52,684 nucleotides of DNA from NCBI GenBank assembly GCA_035503915.1, contig DATJSU010000007.1, forward strand, positions 1 to 52,684, read 5' to 3'. Positions 8,740 through 17,750 of this stretch are shown piece after piece. The notes under the pieces are model-generated. The model did not search any database, was not told where the DNA came from, and saw nothing but the letters and a program-made list of their open reading frames with translations. Each line of letters opens with the position of its first letter. The stretch's first letter is position 1. The stretch comes from DATJMJ01 sp035503915 (GTDB lineage: Bacteria; Actinomycetota; Acidimicrobiia; Acidimicrobiales; Palsa-688). The position numbers and the translations under genes were made by a program.

Positions 8740-9816
8740 ATGGAAAGAACCAGCTCACCGCTAGGAAATGGGCCTGCCCGGCTGATAGACGTGGCCGCGA
8801 AGGCGGGCGTCTCCATCGGTACGGCCTCCAAAGTGCTCAGCGGCCAGCGGGGCCTGCGCCCCGAGACCAGGGCCAAGGTGCTCGAGGCCGCCGAAGGACT
8901 GGGGTTCGTCCCGAACGGCTTGGCCCGCAGCCTCCTGCGGGGACGGAGCTTCACAGTGGGGCTGATCGCCTCGGACGTGGTCGGCCGTTTCAGCATCCCG
9001 GTCCTGCTTGGCGTGGAGGACGCGCTCAGCGCCGGCCGTATCGCCGTCATCTTCTGCGACGGCCGGGGCGACCCCATCCGGGAGGACCACTACCTCCGGT
9101 CGCTCCTGGCCAGGCGGGTAGACGGGATCATCGTTGTGGGCGGCCAGACCGACCCTCGGCCCCAGATCGGCCAGGGCCTACCGGTCCCCGTGGTGTACGC
9201 ATGGACGCCTTCGACGGACCCCCAAGATGCCTCGGTGGTCCCGGACCATGAAGGAGGCGCCTACACGGCCTTGCGCCACCTGCTTGGGATCGGACGTCAG
9301 CGCGTGGGCCACATCACCGGGCCGCAGCAGTTCCGTTCCGTGGAGCTCAGGGCCCAGGGTGCCCTAAGGGCCCTGGGCGAGGCCGGGCTGGAGCTGGCGC
9401 CACCGGGCGTCCTGTACGGTGACTGGAGCGAGGCGTGGGGCCGGCAGGCGGCCGCCATCCTTCAACGCCACTGCTCCGACCTCGACGGGGTCTTCTGCGG
9501 TAACGATGAGATCGCTCGCGGTGTCGCTGACGGGCTCCGGGACCTTGGCCGGCTGGTCCCCGACGACGTCGCCATTATCGGTTTCGACAACTGGGAGATC
9601 ATGTCGGCCCACGCAAGGGTCCCCCTGTCGACAGTGGACATGGACCTGCACGAGGTAGGTCGGCTCGCGGCCGAGCGGCTGCTCGGCTCGATCAATGGCC
9701 GAAGCGCTCACGGGCTGGAGTACTTGCCCTGCAAGCTGCTAGCCCGCGAATCGACCGGTGTGCAGACACCGTCGATTTACCCGAGCCGGCGGGCGAACAC
9801 GGCCGACCCGCCATGA
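8740..9816 (+). CDS. LacI-family transcriptional regulator
   Basis: This 358-aa protein has the LacI layout. An N-terminal helix-turn-helix begins at ~residue 15 (RLIDVAAKAGVSIGTASKVL, with a hinge helix around RPETRAKVLEAAEGLGFVPN). A periplasmic-binding-protein-like sensor domain follows from ~residue 70, with GLIASDVVGRFSIPVLLGVE, RVDGIIVVGG, GVFCGNDEIARGVADGLRDL and VAIIGFDNWE. It should bind a sugar effector and repress or induce the divergent ABC/glycosidase operon through the palindrome at 8653-8666. The ATG at 8740 gives the usual distance to the HTH; an ATG 11 nt upstream is followed immediately by a stop. No clear Shine-Dalgarno sequence precedes it. Confidence 0.93.
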   Translation: MERTSSPLGNGPARLIDVAAKAGVSIGTASKVLSGQRGLRPETRAKVLEAAEGLGFVPNGLARSLLRGRSFTVGLIASDVVGRFSIPVLLGVEDALSAGRIAVIFCDGRGDPIREDHYLRSLLARRVDGIIVVGGQTDPRPQIGQGLPVPVVYAWTPSTDPQDASVVPDHEGGAYTALRHLLGIGRQRVGHITGPQQFRSVELRAQGALRALGEAGLELAPPGVLYGDWSEAWGRQAAAILQRHCSDLDGVFCGNDEIARGVADGLRDLGRLVPDDVAIIGFDNWEIMSAHARVPLSTVDMDLHEVGRLAAERLLGSINGRSAHGLEYLPCKLLARESTGVQTPSIYPSRRANTADPP

Positions 9817-10077
9817 ACGCCGACGAACACAGAACTCAGTTATGTACGGAACGTTTTGAACACGGATGGACGCTGGCGAAGGCCGGATGCAGGCTCCGCA
9901 GGCTTGCATTGGTAGGAACAGGCACTACTCGCCCACCAAGCCGATGACCGCGTCTGGTGACATGGGCCGGGCGAACAGGAAACCCTGGCCGCCTCCGGGC
10001 TGGTCATATTCGCCCATGGGAGCGGGAGCGGCCGCCACAGCCCTCGCAACATGTCCATGTAGGGCCGGGGTCACCGG

Positions 10078-10310
10078 TCATGTCACCTTGAGCGGCTCGC
10101 CGTCATAGGTCCAAGCGAAAGGTTTGGCACTACGGTCCTAATTGGCTATCCGGGCCATGATCTTGGCGACAAGGTCCTCACGGCTGGAGAACTCGCCGCG
10201 CTTCAGCAACCGTCGGGTGAGTATGGAAATACGAGCTCGACTTGGTTGAGCCAGGTGGCGTGCTTGGGGGTGTGGTGTACGTGGAACCGTGAAGGCCCGA
10301 AAAACCGAGG
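10078..10310 (-). pseudogene. IS630-family transposase C-terminal remnant
   Basis: In the minus strand, pieces in two frames read RFHVHHTPKHATWLNQVELV, then SILTRRLLKRGEFSSREDLV, then, after an in-frame TAG at 10138-10140, DRSAKPFAWTYDGEPLKVT and a TGA at 10078-10080. Together these match the conserved C-terminal end of IS630-type DDE transposases (HxTPKHxxWLNQVE, then the catalytic-Glu region). Two lesions are visible: a missing T in a run that should read TTTT near 10225, which shifts the frame, and a nonsense codon where a Tyr codon is expected. The N-terminal three quarters is absent. I see no terminal inverted repeats, so this is a scar and not a mobile element. Confidence 0.75.
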
Positions 10311-10374
10311 CCGTAGGCCGCGCCACCCGGGACACGGTGAAGCAACGCCCGAGCGCTCTGGTGGCGCTCCCGCT

Positions 10375-10903
10375 GTACTCCCCCGTCAGAGGTCGCCCAC
10401 AGAAAGCCGGTGTGGTCCAGGGCGTAGCCGTGCAAGGCATCAGCGAAGACGAGCTCCTGGATCGGCGACCCGTAGTCGGTCATGGCCAAGCCAGGGAACG
10501 AGATGCCCTCGTGCCAGGTCGCTCCGCCGTTGGTCGTCTGCCACACCGTCGTGACACCAGGCGGGGCCGGCCACTGGTTGTCGGTCACGGCCCATGCGTC
10601 CCTCGCAGTCAGGAAGAACGCTCCGGTGACCTGGAGCGCGGTCGGCTTCTGGGGCCATGTCGGCAGGACGGCGCGCCAGTGGGCGCCTTCGTCAGTGCTC
10701 CTTAGGATCTCGGTGCCGTCATAGGCCCACACGACACCTCCCGGCAGGGCGAGCACCTCCCCTGAGCCGGAGGCGGGTCCCCCCCGTCCCGAGAGGGAGG
10801 TGAAGGGCTGACCGGCGTCTGACTTCGACGGCGCAGCCGCGCCACCCCCGGACGGAAGGGCTAACACGAGGGCGGCAGTAAGCCTCGCCAACTGAAGCCA
10901 CAT
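10375..10903 (-). pseudogene. Truncated BNR/Asp-box secreted protein
   Basis: The reading frame from the ATG at 10903 starts MWLQLARLTAALVLALPSGG, a plausible signal peptide. It then carries Asp-box elements STDEGAHWRAV and TTNGGATWHEG of the BNR/YCF48-type beta-propeller family. A third box begins as TSDGG at ~10380-10390, after which similarity stops and the frame runs through IS630-derived sequence to a stop at 10178. The gene therefore keeps only its first ~175 residues. It lies head to head with the intact BNR gene at 11035, suggesting a duplicated or paired origin. A short propeller fragment is unlikely to fold, so I call it a pseudogene. The exact junction is uncertain by some tens of bases. 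Confidence 0.65.
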
Positions 10904-11034
10904 GCAACGCTTAACGCTCAAGCGGCGGGGGGTAGTTGCATTGGTACCCGCCCCGGCCTTCGTGGCCCCGAACGGAGCGTCAGGCATGGCCGGGGCGGGG
11001 AACCAAGCTCGTCGCCCCACGGTTCAGACCATTG

Positions 11035-13227
11035 ATGAGATCCGGGCGCCCAGCGGCCCTTGGCACGGTTTGTTGTGCCGCATTGGTGGCCGCCATGTGG
11101 TGGCCTCTCGCCACGACAGCGGGCCCGGCTTTGGCCCAGCCGACCACGACCGTCCCTCTGACGACGACCACGACCACCCCTTCGGTACCTTCGCTGCCGC
11201 TCGACATCGTGTCCCAGCAGACAGCCAGGATCCCTTCACCGACCGTTGTCGCGTCGGCAGGGCCGGCGAGCGGCCAGATAGGGCTGGTCTTTACGTCAGG
11301 CGAGACGGGTTACCTGGCCGCTGTGCCCGAACCTCAGACCTCGGGATATGCCACCGGTGCAACGAGCGAGCTGGAGCGCACTACCGACGGTGGGGCGAGC
11401 TGGGCGAAGGTCTGGCAGGGCCGGGACATCGTGCTCTACTGGGTGGGGACAATCGGTGGCGCCGTGGCGGCGGCAGGTCTGGGCACCCGGGGCCCGCTCT
11501 TGGTGGAGAGCGCCGACGACGGGGCCACCTGGCGCGAGGTGCCGGTCGCGCTCTCTCTTCCCTCGGTTCCCCCCCAGGCGGCCCAAGCCGGCGGAGCCGA
11601 CTGGTACTGGGCCACCTCGACGCTGTCCTTCGTCGACCAGCAGGTGGGTTTCGCGTTCCCTAATGCCATGTACGGCGAGGACGCGGCGTGGCCCGGGGTG
11701 CTCTTCCGCACCAGCGACGGGGGCCGCCGGTGGTCGGCAGTACCTCTCCCGGGCGGGTCCCCCAGCGGCGGGGTCGCTTTTGTCGACGCCAGCCACGGCT
11801 TCGCCACCGGCCTCAGCGCCTTGACCGCCAGCGGTTCGCCGCGTCCCGGCTGCACCAGCCAGATCTGGCAGACCGCCGACGCCGGGGCCAGCTGGCGGGC
11901 GGTGCCCGGGACCTGCGCCGGCTACCTGCTCACTTCACTTTCGTTCCCAACGCCGAACCTGGGCTACGCGGGCGGCGGCAACTACGCCAAGTTCAGCCAG
12001 GCGCCCCAGCTCGCCGTAGTGGCGACGGCCGACGGGGGCCGCCGATGGTCCCAGGTGTTCGCCACGCCCAAGCGCACACCAGTACCGGGCGGGGGCTACG
12101 GAGGGCCGTTCGGCGAGCTGCATTTCTACGATGCGACGCACGGGCTGGGGTTGGCCGGCGGATGCACGATGGGAGCCAACGGTCCCTGCCGGGGACAGGT
12201 CTGGTGGACCAGCGACGGTGGCCGGTCGTGGTCCCCGGAGGGTGAACGGGGTTCACAGCTGGCGGTCGCTGGCGGTACTGGTGCCTGGCTCGCCGGGGGG
12301 ACGCCGGGGTCCAATGTCCTTTGGCGTTCGGGCGACGGCGGCCGCTCCTGGGCCCCGGTGGCAAGCCCTGGCAAGCTGAGGCTCTCCGGCCTGCTGGTGG
12401 CAGGCCAACAGTTGTGGGTGAGCACCGAGGCAGGCCAGTTCATGAGCGTCGACGGCGGCCAAGCCTGGTACGGCGTCCCCGCAGCCATACTGGCCGCCGA
12501 GGGCGGCAACTTCGGGGGCCCGGTGGCCGAACTAGGCCAGTCGGGCCTGGTCGTGGTCCAGACCGGCACGAGCACGGTTTGGGTGAGCGACGACGGGGGC
12601 CGCAGCGGGCGGGCGTTGGCCATCCCAGTCCTGGGCCAGGCCGGCGCCTCGGCCGTCTCTTTCGCCGACGACGAGGACGGCCTGGCTCTGGGATGGGGGG
12701 GGTGCGCAGCCCTAAAGCCCGTGACACCGCCGATCTCTTTCCCATTGCGGCCTACCGCCGTGGCGGCGACGCACGACGGCGGGGCCTCATGGCAAGGCGT
12801 GGCCACCCTCGATGTCGCCGGGTACGGCGGCCTGGCCTATAGCCAGGAGGTGGCCGTCGTCGCTGCCAGCTGCGGCAAGGGGATTGCCACCAGCACCGAT
12901 GGTGGGGCCACCTGGGCCTACTGGAGCGTGCCCGAGGATCTTTCGGGCTGCCAGCAGCCCAGCGTGAGCGAGGGAACAGTCGTCCTTTCCTGCCCCAGTT
13001 ACGCCGCGGGCGCCGCCACCCTGCGCCTGCTTGTGAGCGAGAACGCCGGGCAGCACTGGTCGGTCTACGAGCTGACAGGCCCAGGTGCCCAGGGCGTCCA
13101 AGGGGTCGTGGCCGCCGGGCCGGGCGTCCTGTGGGCGTTCGGGCAGGCTACCGGAGGCGTCTGGCGCAGCACAGACGGCGGTGCCGCCTGGGTGCCGGTC
13201 GACCTGGACCTGCCCGTCCCACCCTGA
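11035..13227 (+). CDS. Secreted BNR/Asp-box beta-propeller protein (730 aa)
   Basis: The ATG at 11035 gives a signal peptide (MRSGRPAALGTVCCAALVAA, cleavage near GPALAQ) and then a short Thr-rich stretch. A longer in-frame start at 10936 would place ~33 charged residues ahead of it. About thirteen Asp-box repeats of the form S/T-x-D-G-G-x-x-W are spread through the protein. Examples are TTDGGASWAKV, TSDGGRRWSAV, TADGGRRWSQV, TSDGGRSWSPE, SGDGGRSWAPV, THDGGASWQGV and STDGGAAWVPV. This predicts one or two extracellular beta-propellers. No sialidase Arg triad or catalytic Asp is evident, so an enzyme is not implied. A binding or structural role is more likely. No membrane anchor is seen at the C-terminus. 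Confidence 0.8.
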   Translation: MRSGRPAALGTVCCAALVAAMWWPLATTAGPALAQPTTTVPLTTTTTTPSVPSLPLDIVSQQTARIPSPTVVASAGPASGQIGLVFTSGETGYLAAVPEPQTSGYATGATSELERTTDGGASWAKVWQGRDIVLYWVGTIGGAVAAAGLGTRGPLLVESADDGATWREVPVALSLPSVPPQAAQAGGADWYWATSTLSFVDQQVGFAFPNAMYGEDAAWPGVLFRTSDGGRRWSAVPLPGGSPSGGVAFVDASHGFATGLSALTASGSPRPGCTSQIWQTADAGASWRAVPGTCAGYLLTSLSFPTPNLGYAGGGNYAKFSQAPQLAVVATADGGRRWSQVFATPKRTPVPGGGYGGPFGELHFYDATHGLGLAGGCTMGANGPCRGQVWWTSDGGRSWSPEGERGSQLAVAGGTGAWLAGGTPGSNVLWRSGDGGRSWAPVASPGKLRLSGLLVAGQQLWVSTEAGQFMSVDGGQAWYGVPAAILAAEGGNFGGPVAELGQSGLVVVQTGTSTVWVSDDGGRSGRALAIPVLGQAGASAVSFADDEDGLALGWGGCAALKPVTPPISFPLRPTAVAATHDGGASWQGVATLDVAGYGGLAYSQEVAVVAASCGKGIATSTDGGATWAYWSVPEDLSGCQQPSVSEGTVVLSCPSYAAGAATLRLLVSENAGQHWSVYELTGPGAQGVQGVVAAGPGVLWAFGQATGGVWRSTDGGAAWVPVDLDLPVPP

Positions 13228-13377
13228 CCGCCCGGCCGCGGCCGCCTTTGGTACGAGTGAGCTGTAACCGGCAAGGAGTTGGGCCTGACGGCTGAGCCGG
13301 GGCCGCGTCCTGGACAGCCGGGCAGGCCCCAGATAGATACTTGTTGGGTGCGGCAGACGTTCGCGGAGATCGCGTTC

Positions 13378-14448
13378 ATGACAGCGCTTGCCGGCTGCAT
13401 GTGCTCGGGTGCAGGTCTCGCCTGCAATGTGGGATCTACCGCCGCCGCGGCTGAGGCGCGAGCTGCGAGCGCGCTGGTTCCAAAAGAGCCGGCCTCAATC
13501 GCTGTCGCCCCGCATGGAGGCCTGTACATAGCGGACCTGGCCCGCGAGCAGATCCTCGAACGCAACGCGTCGGGCACCTATTCCGTCATCGCCGGGACGG
13601 GCTCGCCGGGCCTCACTGGCGACGGAGGGCCAGCAACCCGGGGGGAGCTCAATGGTCCCGGGAACCTCCTCCCGATGAGCAGCGGCGCGCTCTACTTCAC
13701 CCAAACGGGGACGGTGAAAGCGGGGCCGGGGGGCGTGGCGAACACGGTGGTCCGCGAGGTCACGCCGACCGGCGTCCTCCGCACCGTCGCAGGGCTCCAT
13801 CCCTCCTGTCCGAGGGACCACCTAGCGACCTCGATCCCCGCGGAGTCGGCGCTGATGTACGGCGCAGGGCTGTCGGCCGGCCCGGGCGGCGTGCTCGAGG
13901 TCACGGCGGTCCCGTGCCCGAACGCGACCAACCTCGGTCCATTCCTCGAGCTCACGGCCTCCGGTGTCCTGCGGGACAACTCGCCTGACAGGATCGGCGC
14001 AGCTTCGGTCAACTGCGGCGACATCACCGAGGGTCAGGGCTTCGCCGTGTTCACTTGCGAGAGTGGAGGCGGCGCAACAGCTTTCGGCCACCCGAAGGAG
14101 CTACTGGTGGTGCGCGCCAACGGTTCGACCGCTGCGTACCCCGGGTACGAGGTCGGCCCACTCGGCGCGGGAGATGGTGAGGTAGTGGCGGGGCACAACT
14201 ACGCGGTCGTGCGAGTGACGAGCTACGCGATATCGGTTCTCGTCTCCGACCCGGAGCTCGTCGGTCTGGTCAGCGACAGCTACGGCGTCGCAGGGATCAT
14301 CGGGCTCGCGGTTGACCAACACGGCGACATCTTTGTCGTGGCCAGCCTCTACCACGATAAGTACGGCTGCGTTACCACGATGACGGAACGCGCCGTTACA
14401 GGCGCCCTCGAGAAGCTCTGGAGTGCGAGGGGCCAAATATGCGGCTGA
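13378..14448 (+). CDS. NHL-repeat lipoprotein
   Basis: The ATG at 13378 is preceded by GGAG at ~8 nt. Alternative upstream in-frame starts are a GTG at 13348 and a TTG at 13279. The short hydrophobic start contains LAGC, a lipobox-like site, although the 13348 start would give a more normal signal length. NHL-type strands follow: SIAVAPHGGLYIADLAREQI, VIAGTGSPGLTGDGGPA, VREVTPTGVLRTVAGLHP and IIGLAVDQHGDIFVVASL. This predicts a beta-propeller on the outer face of the membrane. Its 3' end faces a leftward NHL gene (stop 14476) with 27 nt between them, and the two share the GTG-G-GDGGPA pattern, so they are likely paralogues. Confidence 0.7.
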   Translation: MTALAGCMCSGAGLACNVGSTAAAAEARAASALVPKEPASIAVAPHGGLYIADLAREQILERNASGTYSVIAGTGSPGLTGDGGPATRGELNGPGNLLPMSSGALYFTQTGTVKAGPGGVANTVVREVTPTGVLRTVAGLHPSCPRDHLATSIPAESALMYGAGLSAGPGGVLEVTAVPCPNATNLGPFLELTASGVLRDNSPDRIGAASVNCGDITEGQGFAVFTCESGGGATAFGHPKELLVVRANGSTAAYPGYEVGPLGAGDGEVVAGHNYAVVRVTSYAISVLVSDPELVGLVSDSYGVAGIIGLAVDQHGDIFVVASLYHDKYGCVTTMTERAVTGALEKLWSARGQICG

Positions 14449-14475
14449 CTCGCGCTGGGCATCGCCAGAGAGACG

Positions 14476-15696
14476 TTACATCGATTTCGCAAAAGAAGGC
14501 ACTGGTCCACGCCAAACGAGAGAGGTGTGACCCCCCGGAGCGATGCGGGCGATAGCGGGAATGAGCGAGACCGTGTTGGTGCCCGTCGATGCGTCGACGT
14601 AGATATCGCCATCCGGGCCCACAGCGACACCTGTTCCCACTACGAAGTCCCAATCTTTCTCGCCGAAGCTCGGGTGTGGCATCGGGCCGAGGACGCTCGA
14701 CAACGCGTTTGCGACCGATGTCCGACGTCCGCTCGGGCTGTAGCTCTCCAGGTCTGTTGCCGCCGTGATGACTGAGCCGCCCGGCCCGGTCGCGATCGCC
14801 CCCAGGTACCCACCGGGACCACGGTCCACACCAACGAACCGTAAAGCTCCCGACGTGGTCCGCTCGTACAGTCCATAGGCGCCGCCGCCGGCGACGAAGA
14901 GGTCGCCTCGACGATCGAACGCGACCCGGGCTGCGTCTAGGAAGTCGTTCTGGACTGCGGGGTTGCCGTCCCAGGCGTACGACGGCGGCAACGGCAGTTG
15001 CTCGCCGACGACCCAGTCGAGCATGCCTTTCGGTGTGAGCTCGTAGACGCCCTGGCGCGCCGCGATGTAGGGATCCCCGTCCGGGCCGATCGTGACGCCG
15101 GAAGGGTTGAACTGCGCACGCAGCGCCGGGACCGGGCGTGGCCCGAGCGGGACCTTCCCACCGCCGGCAACCGTTTCGATCTCGCCGTTGGGCAGGACCT
15201 TGCGAACACGTTGGTTCGAGCTATCGACGATGAAGACGGTGCCCGCGGGACCTACGGCGATGCCCGAGCCACGGCTGAGGCTTAGTTCGGCCCCGACCGC
15301 TGGGCCACTGTCACCAGAGAAGCCCATGGCACCCGAACCAGCGAAGGCTCTGAAGGAGTGGTACGGGCTCGCACTTACGAGCACCTGGTCCCTCGCCGCG
15401 TCGACGAGGTACAGCTCGCCGTTCGGCCCGAACGCGAGTGCGTCGGGCTGCTTCGGGGTGACGGTCCTACCGGTGACGGTCGAAGCCCGGCGGGTCACCA
15501 CCGCAGCGAGGTGTGGTGACGCGGACGCCGTGTTGGGCATCCCCGCCGGCCCGTACCCTATTGCCGACCCCGTGACGACTGCGAGCACCGCGGCGAGCAC
15601 TATGACCCACCGCCTTGGCTCGCGTTGCCTCGCTTCCTTGAAGAGCGTCTCGGCGTACGGTGTGACACCGATTGGTCGGTCCTTGATGATCGTCAT
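14476..15696 (-). CDS. Membrane-anchored NHL-repeat protein (406 aa)
   Basis: The product starts with ~28 cytoplasmic residues, a single membrane helix (WVIVLAAVLAVVTGSAIGYG, residues ~30-49), and then an extracellular NHL propeller. Repeat strands include ALAFGPNGELYLVDAARDQV, FAGSGAMGFSGDSGPA, GIAVGPAGTVFIVDSSNQRV, VTIGPDGDPYIAARQGV and GVAVGPDGDIYVDASTG. It follows the 630-aa NHL gene by 32 nt on the same strand, so the two probably form an operon. No enzymatic motif is visible. Binding, scaffold or surface functions are all possible. Confidence 0.78.
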   Translation of the reverse strand: MTIIKDRPIGVTPYAETLFKEARQREPRRWVIVLAAVLAVVTGSAIGYGPAGMPNTASASPHLAAVVTRRASTVTGRTVTPKQPDALAFGPNGELYLVDAARDQVLVSASPYHSFRAFAGSGAMGFSGDSGPAVGAELSLSRGSGIAVGPAGTVFIVDSSNQRVRKVLPNGEIETVAGGGKVPLGPRPVPALRAQFNPSGVTIGPDGDPYIAARQGVYELTPKGMLDWVVGEQLPLPPSYAWDGNPAVQNDFLDAARVAFDRRGDLFVAGGGAYGLYERTTSGALRFVGVDRGPGGYLGAIATGPGGSVITAATDLESYSPSGRRTSVANALSSVLGPMPHPSFGEKDWDFVVGTGVAVGPDGDIYVDASTGTNTVSLIPAIARIAPGGHTSLVWRGPVPSFAKSM

Positions 15697-15728
15697 GGCG
15701 CGCTCTACGAACTCTCGGGGACCGCCGC

Positions 15729-17621
15729 TCAGGCCGCCTGGAAGTAGACGAGCGGGTGACCGTCGCGATCGAGCATGAAGAGGTGGGTCACCTGGAACGA
15801 GTAGGCGGAAGGTCCTTCGACGACGACCTCCGAGTCACGGAGGAGCGCCCGCACGCACGCGTTGGCGACCACCGGGGCGAAGGTGTCCGCAGTTGCGGGG
15901 CCCTCGGGCTCGACGGTATGGGTGTCGTTATCGTAGGCGCCGCCGCTCCAGTCGCTGAAGACGCCCTGCCACCACGCCCGGTCAGAAGAGCGGAGGTCGC
16001 CCCAGAAGCTCGACGTGTAGGCATTGAACTGAGCCGCTGTCCGTCTCGCTGCGGCGAGGCCTGCGGGGCCAAAGGGCTCCAACCCCTCGGGTGAGGGGCA
16101 GGAGGCGAGGTCACTGCCACGAGCGGGGACAGGAGCCGGGTAGACCGAGGCTGGGAAGCCCGCTGCACCCGGGCCCGGAAGAGTGTCGAGCACGGGTGTG
16201 GTGATCTCGATCTGTTGTGGGTGCCCACCTCGCGGGACCTCGGCCAGCGAGGTCGCGTCCGTCCACCCATTGCCCGAGAAGGTGTCGACGAATATGGTGC
16301 CGTCGGGGGCAACGGCAATGCCGTCGGGTTGGAAGCCTCCCCGCACCCCGGGCACGCCGTAGCCGGCGATCCTGGCCGAGAGCAGGTCAACATCGGTCAC
16401 GATGCGGCTGGCGGCGACGCGGTCGATGGTCCCATCGTGACCGGCGAGAAGGACCGAGCCGTCTGGTGCGGTGGCCATGCCATCGGCGTACTCGGTGCCG
16501 AGATCGGTGAGCTTCCCGCCCGGTGTAAGCCGCCAGATGGCCCGTGGGCCGCCAGAATAGACGTCGAGGTCACCGTTGCCTTCGAAGGCGAGCATCGATG
16601 GCGAGAAGCCGACCGCCGATGGCACGCTGGCAGTTGCCCCCCTCGCCGGCGGGTACTTGTCCCTCGCTAGTTCGGTGAGCGCTCCCGAAGCCGAGGCCCG
16701 GTAGACGGCGGTGCCATCGGCCACATAAAGCGCACCCGAAGCGGAGATGGCGACGCCTGAGACGTTGCAGAGCGAAGCGAGGCTCGTTTCGAGACGTCCG
16801 GAGGGCGTGACCACGAGCAGCCCGCAGGCGCTGCCGCCGGTGGGGTAGACCGTACCGTCCTTGGCCACGGCGAGCTGTGAACCGAAGTAGACGGGGAGGC
16901 GAGCGTCCGCGGCCCGGCCCCCGACGCCGCCCAGGCCTGGCTGACCGGTCCCGGCGAAAATTGAGAGATGGCCGTCGTGCTGCCAGCGGAGGATCTGGTC
17001 CCGGTCGGTGTCAACGATCAGGAGGTCGCCGTCCGGCTCGACGGCCAGAGCCTGCGGCCGCAAGAGGTCCCGCTCCTGGTGGGCCGTTTCCAGTTCGCCC
17101 GACAGCGAGCGGGGCAGCGGCACAGCCCCGGGTAGGGCGCGAGGCGGGCCCGGGCATATATAGCTTTCGGTTTCGACGAGCATGCACACGGTCGCCCACG
17201 AGACCTTCCACCGACCGTTGGCGAAGACGACGTCCCCAACGAAGCGCTGCCGGTAGCCATCGCTCCCACTATCGGAGATGTTGAAGTCGACCGTCGCAAC
17301 GTCTGACGAGGAGACTTTTATCGTCGAGACCGAGATGGTGCCATCGGGCAGCAGGCCCGAGTCGTCAGAGGGCGTCTGAGCCGCGCCGCCCGCGATGGCA
17401 CTCGCTAGCGCTCCGTTGACAGCATCGACGTAGGGCTCGAGTTGCTTTGCCGTCTCAGGTGGGCCGACCAGGTGGTAAAAGGCTCCGACGACCTCTGCCC
17501 GTATCTCTGCCGCGCTCGGGCGCGGCGAAGGCGAGCTAGCGGTCGCGTGCCCCATACCGGACGCAACGATTACAACCGTCATGAGGCTTAGACGGACGAG
17601 CCTCTTCACGGCTCGGTACAC
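15729..17621 (-). CDS. Secreted NHL-repeat protein (630 aa)
   Basis: A GTG at 17621 is preceded by GAGGG at ~6 nt and gives a clean signal peptide (VYRAVKRLVRLSLMTVVIVA, ending near GHATAS). The frame is open further upstream to 17924, but that extension overlaps the facing gene and lacks export features. Residues ~30-150 resemble a small mixed alpha/beta domain. NHL strands follow from ~residue 180 (ALAVEPDGDLLIVDTDRDQI, IFAGTGQPGLGGVGGRAA, GIAVAPDGTIFVDTFSG). The last ~150 residues form a separate alpha/beta region containing YTSSFWGDLRSSDRAWWQG and ending in HLFMLDRDGHPLVYFQ. It lies 32 nt upstream of the membrane NHL gene. Function unknown. Confidence 0.75.
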   Translation of the reverse strand: MYRAVKRLVRLSLMTVVIVASGMGHATASSPSPRPSAAEIRAEVVGAFYHLVGPPETAKQLEPYVDAVNGALASAIAGGAAQTPSDDSGLLPDGTISVSTIKVSSSDVATVDFNISDSGSDGYRQRFVGDVVFANGRWKVSWATVCMLVETESYICPGPPRALPGAVPLPRSLSGELETAHQERDLLRPQALAVEPDGDLLIVDTDRDQILRWQHDGHLSIFAGTGQPGLGGVGGRAADARLPVYFGSQLAVAKDGTVYPTGGSACGLLVVTPSGRLETSLASLCNVSGVAISASGALYVADGTAVYRASASGALTELARDKYPPARGATASVPSAVGFSPSMLAFEGNGDLDVYSGGPRAIWRLTPGGKLTDLGTEYADGMATAPDGSVLLAGHDGTIDRVAASRIVTDVDLLSARIAGYGVPGVRGGFQPDGIAVAPDGTIFVDTFSGNGWTDATSLAEVPRGGHPQQIEITTPVLDTLPGPGAAGFPASVYPAPVPARGSDLASCPSPEGLEPFGPAGLAAARRTAAQFNAYTSSFWGDLRSSDRAWWQGVFSDWSGGAYDNDTHTVEPEGPATADTFAPVVANACVRALLRDSEVVVEGPSAYSFQVTHLFMLDRDGHPLVYFQAA

Positions 17622-17750
17622 GTGACGGCCCTCGTCTTCACACCCATGGTTACAACCGAAGCCCATGGCTCGGTTCCACAGAGGGCGCGGCCGCGGAGGC
17701 AGGGCCCGCCGGGCCGAGCTTCCTTGGCGGGCACCGATAACTTCTAAAGG

